A stretch of DNA of 64,000 nt, from the NCBI RefSeq assembly GCF_027887165.1, contig NC_077235.1:9310884-9374883 (forward strand), written 5' to 3'. Both the position numbers and the translations under genes were made by a program. How positions within the stretch are numbered: the stretch's first letter is position 1; each line of letters starts with the position of its first letter. The DNA is from Monodelphis domestica (taxonomy: Eukaryota; Chordata; Mammalia; Didelphimorphia; Didelphidae). This document shows positions 1-12,836 of the stretch, in pieces. Below the pieces are notes generated by a model. The model was not told the DNA's origin, made no database searches, and saw only the letters and a list, made by a program, of their open reading frames with translations.

Positions 1-1035
1 TTAGATTTCTCTAGCTCTGAAAATTGAACATTAGAGTCTTTTATGAATATTGTCCTACTATCAACATAATTTTGCAATTTGTTAAACTTTTTCATTATGA
101 ATTGAGGTGGTATGACATTTGACTCATATATATGTTATTGCTAATAGTTCAATGTCTATTGTTCATAATAATTTCTTTATCTCTTGATATTTTTAATTTT
201 AATTTTGCTTTTTAAATGTTTCTCATTTTCACTATTCATGTAAAAAATTTGTCATCTTTCATTTTATTAGGTTATTTAGTTCACTCACTGGTTATGATTA
301 TTAGTCTTTTGTTTTATTCTGCTTCAATGTTACTACTTTAAAATTTATATTACCTTTCCAAAATTCTTATTTCCTCTTTAATTTCATTAATTTTAAAATC
401 TTCTCAAAGACTTCTCCCATCTTATTTGCCTATCCTGTCCTTATTTGGGGAGTTTTACTTTGATTATTGATTGTTCTTTAATTTATTCACTTTTCTGCAT
501 CTTCCCTTCTTTTTATCCCTTATGTATTTTCCCTATCAATTAAGCAGCTTAAAATACACCTCCTTCATTCTCTCCTCCCAACTTCTGTTTCTCTTAGTTG
601 TCCTTTAATGCTGGGTCTCTTTCCAGAAAGCTTTGCTTTGTTCTTTTTACTATTCCTTATCCTTTCCTTGTTTTCTGATTTATCACTTTAATTTTTATTA
701 TTACTTTTTAAATCTCTCTCTGATCTTTGTGGGGTGAATTTGAGCTCCTTCAAATTTCTGTGCTATTGTGCTTACATGGTACATATCTTGCCTCTTCCTT
801 TAATTCCCTGTTGTGTTTCACTCTGAGAAGTGTTCATTTGTGAGTGAAGTAATGTTGGTTAGAGCTGGTACTCCACAGTCCAAACTCTATATCCCAAATT
901 GTGTAGCCCCTTTCTATCCTCTGACTTGTTATTAGCTCCATCCCAAATGTCAGGTCATCTTGTTTCTAGATCTATGACAACCTCAGCATTCTTCATGCCA
1001 GCTGCCCATGGAGGTTCATCCATGCCTTTTGTCTT
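1..1035. other. T-rich intronic stretch, unassigned
   Basis: The + strand is rich in T and short of long open frames. The composition suggests an old minus-strand LINE body, but I recognise no diagnostic segment. It lies upstream of the last DOCK11 exon and is taken as intron. No exon-like block with both splice signals was found. Confidence 0.4.
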
Positions 1036-1500
1036 TTTCCCTTTCAATAATGTTTTATTCTTTTCCAATTACATGTAAAAACAGTTTTTGGCATTCATTT
1101 TCTAACATTTTTAAGTAAAAATTCTCTTCCTCCATCCCTCCCCTTTCTCCTCTCTGAGAGGGTAAGCTATTTGATAATGATTATACATGTGCTATCATAC
1201 AAAGCATTTCCATACTTGTCATGTTGTATAAGGAGACACATTTCATTAAATGAAGAAAACAAAATGAAACATGGTTTGCTTCGATCTGTACTCAGGCTCC
1301 ATCAGTTCTTTCTCTGGAGATGGGTAACTTTTTTCATCTTGTATCCTTTGGGATTGTCTTGGATGATAGCATTGCAGAAACTAGCTAAGTCATTTGCAGT
1401 TGTTCATTGTACAGAATTGCTGTTACCATAGACAATGTTCTCCTGCTTCTGCTTATTTCATTCAGCATCAGTTCACATAATCTTTCTAGGTTTCTTCTGA
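1036..1500 (-). mobile_element. L1 3' end fragment
   Basis: The + strand begins with the complement of the marsupial L1 tail (ccaattacatgtaaaaac) and continues through the complement of the 3' UTR and the extreme end of ORF2. The order of segments matches the better preserved copies at 6348 and 43258. It is 5' truncated. Confidence 0.65.
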
Positions 1501-1915
1501 AATCCTGGTCATCATTTCTTTAAAAAAACAACAACTTTTTCTCCAATTACATGTAAAAAACAAAATTTTATCTTTGGTTTATTTTTAAACTTTGAGACAA
1601 ATTCTCTCCCCCTCCCATCCCGGAGATGGCAAGCAATCCGATATAGGTTTTACATGTGCAATAATGTAAAACATTTTTCTATATTAATCATCAGTTTGTA
1701 GAAGAGAACTCAAAATAATGAAGAGAGCGAAATACAGTATGTTTTGGACTATATTCAGAATCCATCGATTCCTCCTCTGGAGGTAGGTGGCATTTTTTAT
1801 CATGAGTTCTTGGGAATTGTCCTGAATCATAGTATTGCTAAGATTAGCCAGGTCATTCACGAGTCCCTGGATTGTTACTATGCTGTTTGTTTTCAAAAGA
1901 TTTGGTAGGTGTTTC
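1501..1915 (-). mobile_element. Second L1 3' end fragment
   Basis: The same L1 tail signature (ccaattacatgtaaaaaa) restarts at about 1540, followed by the same order of segments as in the preceding fragment. These are therefore two separate or tandem 5'-truncated insertions in the same orientation. Confidence 0.6.
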
Positions 1916-2880
1916 TGTATTACTTCATGGATAATGGTAATGACCTCTTCAAATAATCTCAGTGTGTCCTGTCTCTCAGGTTAGTCATTTTGAATTGCAC
2001 ACAATCTGTGTGTTCTTTAAGCATTATGACTTTGCAATTCTTCTCCATTTCAGTATTTGTTTTCCAAAGCTGTTAATTTCTTCTTTTTAAACCCTCACCT
2101 TCCATCTTGGAGTCAATACTGTCTATTGGCTCCAAGGCAAAAGAGCGATAAGGGCTAGGCAATGGGGGTCAAGTGACTTGCCCAGGGTCACCCAGCTGGG
2201 AAGTGGCTGAGGCCAGATTTGAACCTAGGACCTCCCATCTCTAGGCCTGGCTCTCAATTCACTGAGCCACCCCACCCAGCTGCCCCCCCAAAGCTGTTAA
2301 TTTCTTAAGTGAAACTCCATCATGGAATTTTTTCCCTCATCTGTTCATTGAAGTTTTGAAACTTCTGTTTTATGATCTCTAATTTCTATCCTATATTCAT
2401 TCTTCATTTCTTCTTTTGTGGATTTTATCTTTTCAACCATTCTGTAAATACTTTTTTCCATGCCCTCTCATGAGTCCACCGGATTCTATATTTCCTATTT
2501 CCTTCAGATTTGGTGTAGCCACTCACACTGGCGTCTCACCTTAAGTCCTTCCAGTGGCTAACTGAATCGGCATCCTCCACATTTTGTGTAATTGGGGGCA
2601 AAACAAAGGTGTTCAACAGTAGTCTCTGGATCTTCTCTACATAACCTTTGGTAACCCCAGTCAAAAGAAAGCCCTTTTCCCCACACTCCTGCTTCACTGC
2701 TTCAGTTTTATATGTGTCTGTGCAGAGTCAGTGTTTGCTGATGCTTGAATGGGGTTGGGGTTGTTCCGGCAGAGTTTCTATAGAGCGAAGGGATCCCCAA
2801 ACGTGGGCTGCTTGGAAGCAGTTCTCGAAATGTCGTTCTAAGAGTCTGAGAATCCTCAGTCCAGACTGCGGTTTTTAGTT
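1916..2880. other. Unassigned intronic DNA, possibly old LINE body on the minus strand
   Basis: This stretch is split by the SINE at 2083-2289. The minus strand is A-rich and resembles a LINE ORF1 coiled-coil region, but it is too decayed for a firm call. The part after about 2500 is more GC-balanced and not recognised. Confidence 0.3.
2083..2289 (-). mobile_element. Marsupial tRNA-derived SINE (SINE1 type)
   Basis: Read on the minus strand this is the standard marsupial SINE: a tRNA-like head (ggcagctggg, gtggctcagtg), a ggttcaaatc box-B-like segment, 'gggcaagtcacttgacccc', and the tail 'gaaggtgagggttt'. It is flanked by a perfect direct repeat (aaagctgttaatttctt) at 2066-2082 and 2290-2306, so its boundaries are firm. 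Confidence 0.92.
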
Positions 2881-3879
2881 CTGTAAGTCTCTTTGCCTAG
2901 CTCTATGGAGTTCTTTCTTCTGGCTCTCAGCTAGTATGGAAAACTCAATATTAGTCACGAATAGTAAAGGCCCTTTTAAACTATGTCTTATTGTATCAGG
3001 AGTGGTATTAAAAATATCCAAGGAGCTTAGAGGAAGGGAGGATTACCTGGATAAGAGTAGTCTGGGAAACTGGCACGGAAAAAGAGATTGGAGCTACTTG
3101 CTGTGAAGGGTATCAGCTTCTTCCTTGAGCACAAGAGGTTCTTTTGCTTTGGTCTTTGTCTTTCTAGAACATATCCTGGCACATAGTATGTCCTTCATAC
3201 TGGGTCAGAATGAGTGAGGTTGATGAGAAGTGGTGGTAAAAGAAAAGGAAGAGGCCTGTATCTGGCCTGTAGTTAAAAAGACATTATTTTATGCTTCAGG
3301 ATTGGTGGTTATTGAGCATGACCAGCGATGTGGTACCTTTGGCTATAACCCACGCATTTCTCCTTTTCTTCTTATCCATTTAAACACAAGGTTTGAATCA
3401 GGAAGAAAAAGAAACGTCCTTGGCTCATGTTGTCCTGTTTCCCATCCAACTGGTCATATATCAGAAAAGTCAGAAAAGTATTTGCAGTAAAAGCCTCCCT
3501 TCCAATGGGGGCACCTAGTGGAGGGATGCTAACAACCAGCCTGTGAGAGCCCTGGCCTCTCATGCCTTACTTCATTTACCAGATACGCCTTTTCCCTTTA
3601 TGGATCAGACTGTGGTATGGGATAGCAGGAGGAATCCAGCTCAGGCAAAGAATGGACTTTAAGATACTTGGTGCCAAGAGACTAAGATCAGGGCAGAGTT
3701 GCATTTGGGGCCTGGGAGAAAAGAGAAAAGAGAGAAAGAAAGAAGGTGGGGAAGGGAGAGGGAGACAGAGATGGAGAGACTCAGACCTGTATCTAGACAT
3801 ATCTAGTCACTTCGTGCACTTTAACCCTCTGTGCTCTTTTCTTTCTCTCTCCTTTCCTGTCTCTCTTTTCTGTCTTTTC
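2881..3879. other. Unassigned intronic DNA with a purine-rich tract
   Basis: No gene was recognised. About 3160-3200 resembles a worn MIR/L2 segment (cctggcacatagtatg). 3718-3785 is a GA-rich, interrupted simple repeat. Several open frames of 60-120 codons overlap on both strands and show no protein signature. Confidence 0.4.
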
Positions 3880-6000
3880 TCCCCTCATTTTTATTTTTTA
3901 TGTCAATACAATTTTAAATAATCATTTTCTGACATGTTGCAATCCATGTTCTCTTCCTCCCATCCCTCAAGACAACAAGTAATATGGCATAGGTTGTATA
4001 TGTGTTATACTACATACTGTCATGTCCATCATGTCATGAAAGGAGACATGGATCACTTACACTAGAGAAAAATGTGTGTTTCAATACCCATTCAGACTTT
4101 ATCAATTCCTTCTATAGCAGTGGATGGCCCTTCCCCTCATGATCCTAGATCCCTGCATTGCTAATAATAGTTAGGTCATTCACAGTTGATCATCCTGCAC
4201 AATTTGTGTTAGCATGTACAGTGTTCTCCTGGTTCTTCTCACTTCACTTTGCATCACTTCACTAAGTCTTTTCCATTTTACTTTGATCATCTTGTTTGTC
4301 ATTTCTTATGGAATAATCGCATTCCATTTCAAGCATATACCACAACTTGTTCAGCCTTTCCCCAATTTTTGGATATCCCCTCAGTTGCCAGTTCTTTGCC
4401 ACCACAAAAAGAGCTGCTATAAATATTTTTGTGAAAGTAGGCCCTTCCCCCCTCCTTCGATCTCTCTGGGATACAGACATAGTTATGGTATTGCTGGGTC
4501 AAAGGGTACCCTTTGGGTACAATTCCTCATTGCCCTTTGGAATGGCTGGATCAGTTCACAGCTCTACCAATATTTTATTAGTGTGCCAGTTTTACCTACC
4601 ATATTCCCTCCAACATTAATCATTTTCTCTTTTCCTCATATTAGCCATTCTGATAGGTGTGAGGTGGTACCTCAGAGTTGTTTTGATGTGCATATCTAAT
4701 TATTAATGATTTGAAGCATTTTTCATATGGTTAGTTTTAATTTATTCATCTGATAATTGCCTATTCATACCCTTTCACCATTAGAAAGAATGCTTTGCAC
4801 TTATAAATTTAATTCAGTTCTCTATCTGTTCAAGAAATAAGGCTTTTGTCGGAAACACTTGATATAAAATTTCCCCCGGTGTGTTGTTTCCCTTCTAATC
4901 TTGGTGGCATTGGTTTTGTTTGTGCAACCCCTTTTTAATTTAATGTAAAGTTTATCTGTTTTTATTTCTTGTAATGTTCTCTGTGTCTTTTTGGACCCAA
5001 ATTCTTCCTTTAACCATAAGTCTGACAGGTAAATTATTTTGTGCTCTTAATTTGTTTAAGATGTCATCCTTTATTCCTAAGTCACGTATCCATTTTGACC
5101 TTACCTCTGTATATGACCTGGGGGTTGGTCTGTGGCTAGTTTCTACCATACTGCTTTCCAGTTTTCCTAGCAGTTTTTGTTGAATAGTGAGTTCCTCTAA
5201 CAGCTTGGACCTTTGGGTTTGCCAAACACTAGGGTAGCATATCGAGTGCTTCATCTGTTCCATTGATCTGCTACTGTATATTTTAGCCAGTACAAGATTT
5301 TGATGGTTGCCACGTTATGATACAGGTTGAGACCCAATACAGCTACCTACGTTCCTTCATATTTTTCCCATTAATTCCCTTGGTATTCTTGGCCTTACAT
5401 TCTTCCAGATGGATTTCATTATTTTTTTCTGGTTTTATGAAATAATTTTAGGTAGTTTGATGAGTATGGTACTGAATCAGTAAATTAATTCAGATAGAAT
5501 TATCAATTAGTTTAGACCTCATTTCATTTGTGTGAAAACTGTTTTATAGTTGTGAACATATGGTTCCTGAGTTTATTTTGGAAGGTAAACTCGCAGCTAG
5601 TTTATATTGTCTACAGTTATTTTAAATAGGATTTGTCTTTCTATATCTTGTGGTTGGACTTCATTGGTAGTATAAAGAAATGCTGATGAGTTACGTGGGC
5701 TTATTTTATATTCAACAAAGCTGCTAATTGTTTCAATTAGGTTTTTTTTGTTGAATCTCTAGGATTCTCAAAGTATGCCATCATAACATCTGCAGAGAGT
5801 GCTAACTTTATTTCCTCATTGCCAATTCGAATTCCTTGAGTTTCCTCTTGTCTTGTTGCTATAGCTACTATTTCTAGTACAGAATTAAATATTAAATAAT
5901 AGTGATAACAGGCATCCTGATTTTATTGGGAAGACTTCTAGCTTGTCCCCATTACAGATAATGTTTGCTAATGGCTTTAGGAAGAGGCAATTTATACTGT
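3880..6000 (-). mobile_element. 5'-truncated L1, about 2.1 kb
   Basis: Minus-strand translation gives broken ORF2 pieces in order. The C-terminal '[17 protein letters not shown]' block lies near 4400, the 'RSKWIRDLGIKDDILNKL' block near 5080, and a damaged polymerase region near 5780-5900. Frames shift several times. The 5' end stops inside the reverse transcriptase region near 6000. Confidence 0.85.
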
Positions 6001-6332
6001 TAGATAAAGCTAGAGAAGAATCAAGAGGAAACATGAAAGCAGACCTCTAAAGGATGTCATGGAGGAAAAGGATTGGATATCTTGCTTCTCTTTCTCCCAC
6101 TGACCTTAGAATACTATGTAAAAGAAGACTTAAGCCATCTCTTGTGTTATTCTAATTATAGCTCCACAGTATTTAAATGGTTTCTTACTAGTTGCTCCTA
6201 GTATTTTCTCCTTAACCCTGTGGAGTTATACACCTTAGCTCTAATGGTCCTGTGTGTTTCCTTTCAGGGTCTCTTACTGATGTTGATTGATAGATTCCTT
6301 CAATTTCTCCTCCTATCTTCTAGTTTCAAAAT

Positions 6333-6347
6333 TTAAGGGCAATTTTT
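6333..6347. repeat. Target site duplication, 3' side of the long L1
   Basis: The 15-base ttaagggcaattttt corresponds to ttaagtgcaattctt at 12806-12820 with two mismatches. The pair brackets the L1 between them and marks it as one insertion. Confidence 0.7.
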
Positions 6348-6639
6348 AAACATTATTTTATTTGGTCATATTCAAACATTATTCATTGGAAACAAAGATC
6401 ATTTTCTTTTCCTCCCCCCCTCCCACCACTTCTCCCATAGCCGATGCGCAATTCCACTGGGTATCACATGTGTCTTTGATTCGAACCCATTTCCATGTTG
6501 TTGGTATTTGCATTAGAGTGTTCATTTAGAGTCTCTCCTCAGTCATATCCCTTCAACCCCTGTAGTCAAGCAGTTGCTTTTCCTTGGTGTTTTTTCTCCT
6601 AGATCCCTGCAGATTGTTCAGGGACATTACATTGACACT

Positions 6640-9600
6640 AATGGAGAAGTCCATTACGTTAGATTGTACCAGTCTCTGTGTACAATGTTTTCCCAAGTCT
6701 GCTACTTTCTCTCTGCATCACTTCCTGGAGGTTGTTCCAGTCTCCATGGAATTCCTCCACTTTATTATTCCTTTTAGCACAATAGTATTCCATCACCAAC
6801 ATATACCACAATTTGTTCAGCCATTCTCCAAGTAAAGGGCATCCTCTCATTTTCCAATTTTTGGCCACCACAAAGAGCACAGCTGTGAATATTCTTGTGC
6901 AAGTCTTTTTCCTTATTATTTCTTTGGGGGTACAAACCCAGCAGTGCTATGGCTGGATCAAAGGGCAGATAGTCTTTTAGTGCCCTTTGGGCATAGTTCC
7001 AAATTGCCCTCCAGAATGGTTGGATCAATTCACCACTCCACCAGCAATGAATTAATGTCCCTACTTTGCCACATCCCCTCCAGCATTAATTACTTTCCTT
7101 TGTTGTCATGTTAGCCAGTCTGCTATGTGTGAGGTGATACCTCAGAGTTGTTTGGATTTGCATCTCTCTGATTATAAGAGATTTATAACACTTTTCCATG
7201 TGCTTATTAATAGCTTTGATTTCTTTATCTGAAAACTGCCTATTCATGTCCCTTTCCCATTCATCAATTGGAGAATGGCTTGATTTAGCTCTTTGTAAAT
7301 TTGAGTGATTAAACCTTTGTCAGAGGTTTTTATGAAGATTGCTTCCCAATTTGTTGCTTCCCTTCTGATTTTAGTTACATTATTTTGTTTGTACAAAAGC
7401 TTTTTAATTTGATGTAGTCAAAATTATTTATTTTGCATTTTGTGACTCTAAGTCTTGCTTGGTTTTAAAATCTTTCCCTTCCCAAAGGTCTGACATGTAT
7501 ACTATTCTGTGTTTGCCTAATTTACTTATAGTTTCCTTCTTTATGTTCAAGTCATTCACCCATTCTGAATTTATCTTGGTGTAGGGTGTGAGGTGTTGAT
7601 CCAAACCTAATCTCTCCCACACTGTCTTCCAATTTTCCCAGCAGTTTTTATCAAATGGTGGATTTTTGTCCCAAAAGCTGGGGTCTTTGGGTGTGTTGTC
7701 TTGCTGAGGTCATTTGCCCCAAGTCTATTCCACTAATCTTCCTTTATGTCTCTTAGCCAGTAACAAATTGTTTTGATGACCACTGCTTTATAGTATAGTT
7801 TGAGATCTGGTACTGCAAGTCCTCCTTCCTTTGCATTTTTTTCATGATTTTCCTGGATATTCTTGATCTTTTGTTATTCCAAATGAACTTTGTTATGGTT
7901 TTTTATAATTCAGTAAAGTTTTTTGGTAGTTCAATGGGTATGGCACTAAATAAGTAAATTAATTTGGGTAGGATTGTTATTTTTATTATCTTAGCTCGTC
8001 CCACCCATGAGCAATCAATGTTTTTCCAATTGTTTAGATCTAGTTTTAGCTGTGTGGAAAGTGTTTTGTAGTTGTGTTCATATAGTTCCTGTGTTTGTCT
8101 CGGCAGATAGATTCCTAAGTATTTTATATTGTCTAGGGTGATTTTAAATGGTATTTCTCTAATTCTTGCTGCTGAAATGGGTTAGAGATATATAGAAATG
8201 CTGATGACTTATGCAGGTTTATTTTGTATCCTGCAACTTTTCTAAAGTTGTTGATTATTTCGACTAGCTTTTTGTTTGATTCTCTAGGATTCTTTAAGTA
8301 GACCATCATATCATCTGCAAAGAGTGATAGCTTAATCTCATTGACAATTCTAATACCTTCAATTTCTTTTTCTTCTCTAATTGCTACTGCTAGTGTTTCT
8401 AGTGCAATATTAAATAATAGAGGTGATAATGGGCATCCTTGTTTCACTCTTCATCTTATTGGGAAGGCTTCTAGTTTATCCCCATTGCAGATATTAGTTG
8501 ATGGTTTTAGATATATACTGTTTATTATTTTTAGGAATGACCCTTCTATTCCTATAATCTCTAGTGTTTTTAATAGGAATGAGTGTTGTATTTTATCAAA
8601 GGCTTTTTCTGCATCTATTGAGATAATCATGTGGTTCTTGTTGGTTTGCTTGTTGATGTGGTCAATTATGTGGATGGTTTTCCTAATATTGAACCAGCCC
8701 TGCATCCCTGGTATAAATCCTACTTGATCATGGTGGATGACCCTTGTGATCACTTGCAGGAGTCTTTTTGCTAGTATCCTACTGAAGATTTTTGCAGCTA
8801 TATTCATTAAGGAGATTGGTCTATAGTTTTCTTTCTCTGTTTTTGACCTGCCTGGCTTTGGGATTCGTACCATGTTTGTGTTGTAAAATGAATTTGGTAG
8901 AACTCCTTCGCTTATTCTGTCAAATAGCTTGTATAATATTGGCATTAGTTGTTCTTTGAATGTTTGATAGAATTCATTTGTGAATCCATCTGGACCTGGG
9001 GATTTTTTTCTTAGGGAGTTCTTTGATGGCTTATTCAATTTCTTTTTCTGAAATGGGGTTGTTAAGGTAATTTATTTCTTCCTCTTTTAGTCTAGGCAAT
9101 TTATATTTTTGTAAGTATTCATCCATATCACCTAGATTGCCATATTTGTTGCCATATAATTGGGCATAGTAGTTTTTAATGATTGCCTTAATTTCCTCTT
9201 CATTAGAGGTGAGGTCTCCTTTTTCATCTTGGATATTGTCAATTTGGTTTAGTTCTTTCCTTTTTTTAATTAGACTGACTAGTACTTTGTCTATTTTATT
9301 TGTTTTTCCAAAGTACCAGCTTCTGGTCTTATTTATTAAATCAATAGTTCTTTGACTTTCAATTTTATTAATTTCCCCTTTGAGTTTTAGGATCTCTAAT
9401 TTAGTCTTCATGTGAGGATTTTTAATTTGCATGCCCAATTCATTGATCTCTGCCCTTCTTAATTTGTTAATATATGAACTCAAGGATATAAATTTCCCCC
9501 TGAATACTGCTTTGGCTGCATCCCATAGGTTTTGAAAAGATGTCTCATCATTGTCATTTTCTTCAATGAAGTTATTAATTGTTTCTATGATTTGTTCTTT

Positions 9601-10360
9601 AACTGGTTTTGGAGAATCATATTGTTTAATTTCCTATTAATTTGTGATTTACCTCTCCATGTTCCCTTACTAATTATTATTTTCATTGCATTGTGATCTG
9701 AGAAACTTGCATTTATTATTTCTGCTCTTTTACACTTGTTTGCAATGTTTTATGCCCTAATACATGGTCAATTTTTGTGAATTGCCATGTGCTGCAGAAA
9801 AGAAGGTATATTCCTTTTTGTCCCTATTTATTTTTCTCCACATGTCTACTACCTCTAATTTTTCTAAGATTTCATTCACTTCTCTTACCTCTTCCTTATT
9901 TTTTTATTTGATTCATCTAGTTCGGATAGAGGAAGGTTCAGGTCTCCCACTAGTATTGTTTTTCTATCTATTTCATCCTTGAGCTCCTTTAGTTTCTCAT
10001 TTAGAAATTTGGATGCTATGCCATTTGGTGCATACATGTTGAGTACAGATATTTCCTCATTGTCTATATATACTGCCTTCCCTGTCTCTCTTAACTACAT
10101 TTATTTTTACTTTGGCTTTGTCTGATATCATGATTGTGACTCCTGCCTTCTTTTTATCAATTGATGCCCAATAGATTTGGCTCTACCCTCTTACTTTCAT
10201 CCTAGGTGTATTTACCTTCCTCATGTGTGTTTCTTGAAGACAGCATATGGTAGGGTTTTGGATTCTAATCCACTCTATTTGCTTGCGTTTTATGGGTGAG
10301 TTCATTCCATTCACATTCAGAGTTATGATTACTAGCTGTGTATTACCCAGCATTTTGATT
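6640..10360 (-). pseudogene. L1 ORF2 (endonuclease - reverse transcriptase), broken
   Basis: Reading from 10360 downward, endonuclease fragments with 'CCLQETH' lie near 10240. Near 8970 is the '[13 protein letters not shown]' fingers segment, followed by '[14 protein letters not shown]', '[18 protein letters not shown]' and '[11 protein letters not shown]'. '[12 protein letters not shown]' and the catalytic '[16 protein letters not shown]' lie near 8300-8440. The C-terminal '[14 protein letters not shown]' block lies near 6850. The long open pieces at 9031-9483, 8451-9038 and 8133-8447 are in different frames or separated by stops, so no full protein can be made. Confidence 0.88.
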
Positions 10361-10899
10361 TCTACTCCTGGTCCTATTTCCTTCTACACCAATGTTTGTT
10401 TTTAATCAGTCCCCCTAGTTCCCACCCTTATTTTACTTCCCTTTCTACGCCCCCCTCCCTCCCTTGTACTGCTTTCCTCCCCACCAGTCCATTTGTTCTT
10501 ACCCTTCTATTCCCCTATAGGGCACAAATCTATTCTCTGCCCCCAATGGATTGGATTGTTTTTCCCTCTTTGAGCCAATTTCAAAGCACATAAAAGTTGA
10601 GTATTTCCTGTCTCCGACCTCTTTACCCTTCCAGTGTATTGATGTTCTCCCCCCTCCATACTTGAGTTTCTTTGTGACATATAAATTTACCCCCATTTGT
10701 TTCTTTTCCCATTTCTTTTAATATTAACCTATTTTAAGCTCTATTTATACATATATATGTATACACATGTCTATGTATTTATGCCTTGTCCTCTCATCCT
10801 ATACAGTTTGTCACTGTTCCCTGCTAAGTGTACTTCTTTTTGCTGCCCAGGTAATAAGTTTTTAAGAGCTACCAATGACCTCTTTTCTTATAGGGATAC

Positions 10900-11965
10900 A
10901 TATCATTTTAACTTTTTGAGTTTCTTAAAAAAAAGATTTTGTTTTGTTTGAGTTCTGTGCTTGGACATCAAATTTTCAGGTCTGGTCTTTACGGATTCTT
11001 GGAATTCTTCTATTTTGTTGAATGACCATACTTTCCCCTGTAAGAATATAGTCAGTTTTGCTGGGTAGTTGATCCTTGGTTGTAGACCTAGTTCCCTTGC
11101 TTTCTGGACTATCATATTCCATGACTTTTGGTTCTTCAGTGTAGATGCAGCCAGATCCTGCGTTATCCTCACTGTGGTTCCGTGGTATCTGAATGACTTC
11201 TTCTTGGCAGCTTGTAATATCTTTTCTTTGGTCTGATAGTTCTTGAATTTGGCTATAGCATTCCTGGGTTTTGTTAGATAAATACAGGAGGTGATCTGTG
11301 GATTCTTTCAATCTCCACTTTTCCCTCTTGTTCTAGGATATTGGGTCAGTTTTCTTTAATAATTTCCTGTAATATGATGTCCAGGCTTTTCCTTTTGTCA
11401 TGGTCTTCTGGTAGACCAATGATTCTTAAATGGTCTCTCCTTGAATGATTTTCTAAATCTTCTGTTTTGTGAATAGGATGCTTCATATTTTCCTCAATTT
11501 TTTCATTCTTTTGATTTTGTTTTATAGTGTCCTGATGCCTTGTGAAGTCACTTGTTTCTAGTTGTTGTATTCTGGATTTTAAAGACTAGATTTCCTCCCT
11601 GGATTTTTGGTCATCCTTCTCCTTCTTGTCTGATTTTCTTTGGAGGCCATCTTTCATCTCTTTTGCCTCATTTTCCAGCTGGTTGATTTTGGCTTTCAAG
11701 ACACTATTTTCTGTTTCCAGATGATTTACCTTAGTATTTAAGTTCTTTTCTCAAATGTCTTTAGCCTCTCCTGTGTTTTGAATTGCATTTTGAGTTCTTC
11801 CAAAGCCTGTATCCAATTCGCTGGGATTTCTGATTTTTTCCTTTGCTGATCCCCCCCCCCCGTTTCATTTCCTCTTTGCTCATTACCTGTACAGAAGCTG
11901 TCTATTGTAATTTCTTTCTTCTTTTTCTCTTGTTTGCTCGAGTTTACCCCTTCTTTGCTCCCCAT
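10900..11965 (-). pseudogene. L1 ORF1 (RNA-binding chaperone), broken
   Basis: The likely start is the ATG complementary to 11963-11965 (MGSKEG...), followed by lysine-rich sequence and 'NWIQALEELKMQFKTQ'. The frame is lost at about 11738. The C-terminal nucleic-acid binding part is recognisable at 10903-11172 through 'QKARELGLQPRINYPAKLTI'. The middle (11300-11740) is coiled-coil-like but interrupted by stops. The frame upstream of 11965 is open only because the GC-rich 5' UTR lacks stops. Confidence 0.75.
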
Positions 11966-12059
11966 ATTTGTCTGTTCTCTTGCTCCTCTAATTTTTTTTG
12001 GTTTGGGGGCTGTCAGTCTCCCCTCTTGGAGCTTTGTCATATCTCTTGGTACAGTCTCT

Positions 12060-12805
12060 AGGGGAGGAATGTTAAGCTTCCCTGTCCTCTGGAGGCTTTT
12101 AATCGGATTAAGTTCAACTGGGTTGGGCTGTATGTGCTCTGAGGCAGAAGACTCCTGGAAGGCAGGAGCTGCCCAGGCTCTCTCCAGTGCTCTCCAGCTG
12201 CTTCTCCGCTGTCTGAAGGTACCCCAGTGCCTTTGCCCACCCCGAGGTTCCTGTCCTTGCAGGAGGCCCTCCATGCTATGGGGGGATGGGTCCTGGCCTC
12301 CCTGAGCTCTGAGGAGTCCTGATGGGATTAGGTTCAACTGGGTTGGTCTGGATGTGCCCTGAGGCAAAAACCTCTGGTGAGACAGGAGCCAGATGGAACA
12401 ACCCAGCCACAGGGAGCCCCGGTCTCTCCCTTGCTACCTCCCTCCTGTGCGTGCTGGATGCTCTGAGCCCCCCAGCAACCTGCTGCTCACAAGGTAGACT
12501 CTCCAAACCAGCACCTTTGCCCGCCCAGAGGTTCCGGCTGCAGCTGGGGGCTCAGCACTCTGGGTTGGGGGGGAGGGGTCCTGGGACCTTCCTTCTGCCT
12601 TCCCGTTAGACCCAAGTGTTCTCGGATTCTGGCTTTTGGGGGGAGTACCTTTTGATTTGAGTCCAGAAGGAGGGTTCCCCACCTCTGTCCTGTTGTTAAG
12701 TTTGAATTTCAGTCCTCTAGGAGCGTTCAGTTTGTGATCGGTAAGGAAGGGTTTTCAGAGGTCTGAACTTTTGCTGCTTCTAAAGCGCCATCTTGACTCC
12801 GCCTC
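12060..12805 (-). promoter_or_regulatory. L1 5' UTR / internal promoter with repeated units
   Basis: This GC-rich 5' region precedes the L1 ORFs on the minus strand. A segment containing ttcaactgggttgg and a following 'tgtgcYctgaggca' occurs at about 12113 and again at about 12333, a spacing of 220 bp. Another shared block (ctttgcccRcccNgaggttcc) occurs at about 12231 and 12515. L1 promoters of other mammals are also GC-rich, and some are built of tandem monomers; activity here is inferred. Confidence 0.55.
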
Positions 12806-12820
12806 TTAAGTGCAATTCTT
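12806..12820. repeat. Target site duplication, 5' side of the long L1
   Basis: Partner of 6333-6347, with 13 of 15 bases matching. It ends 16 bases before the left arm of the palindrome begins. Confidence 0.7.
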
Positions 12821-12836
12821 GAAGCATTGTGTTAAA

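Larger units (their letters stand above)
6348..12805 (-). mobile_element. Near full-length L1 retrotransposon, inactive
   Basis: At about 6.46 kb this is a full L1 unit read on the minus strand. It starts with a 5' UTR opening with the 'agatggcg' type sequence at about 12795, followed by ORF1, ORF2 and a 3' UTR ending at about 6348. Imperfect 15-bp target duplications flank it. Both ORFs are broken by frameshifts and stops, so it should not be mobile, although the polymerase FADD motif is intact at 8310-8321. It sits antisense to DOCK11, within the inferred last intron. Confidence 0.9.

Noticed and set aside
11738..12367. 209-codon minus-strand frame as a host gene
   Set aside because: It is L1 5' UTR read through into the N-terminus of L1 ORF1, and the frame breaks at 11738.
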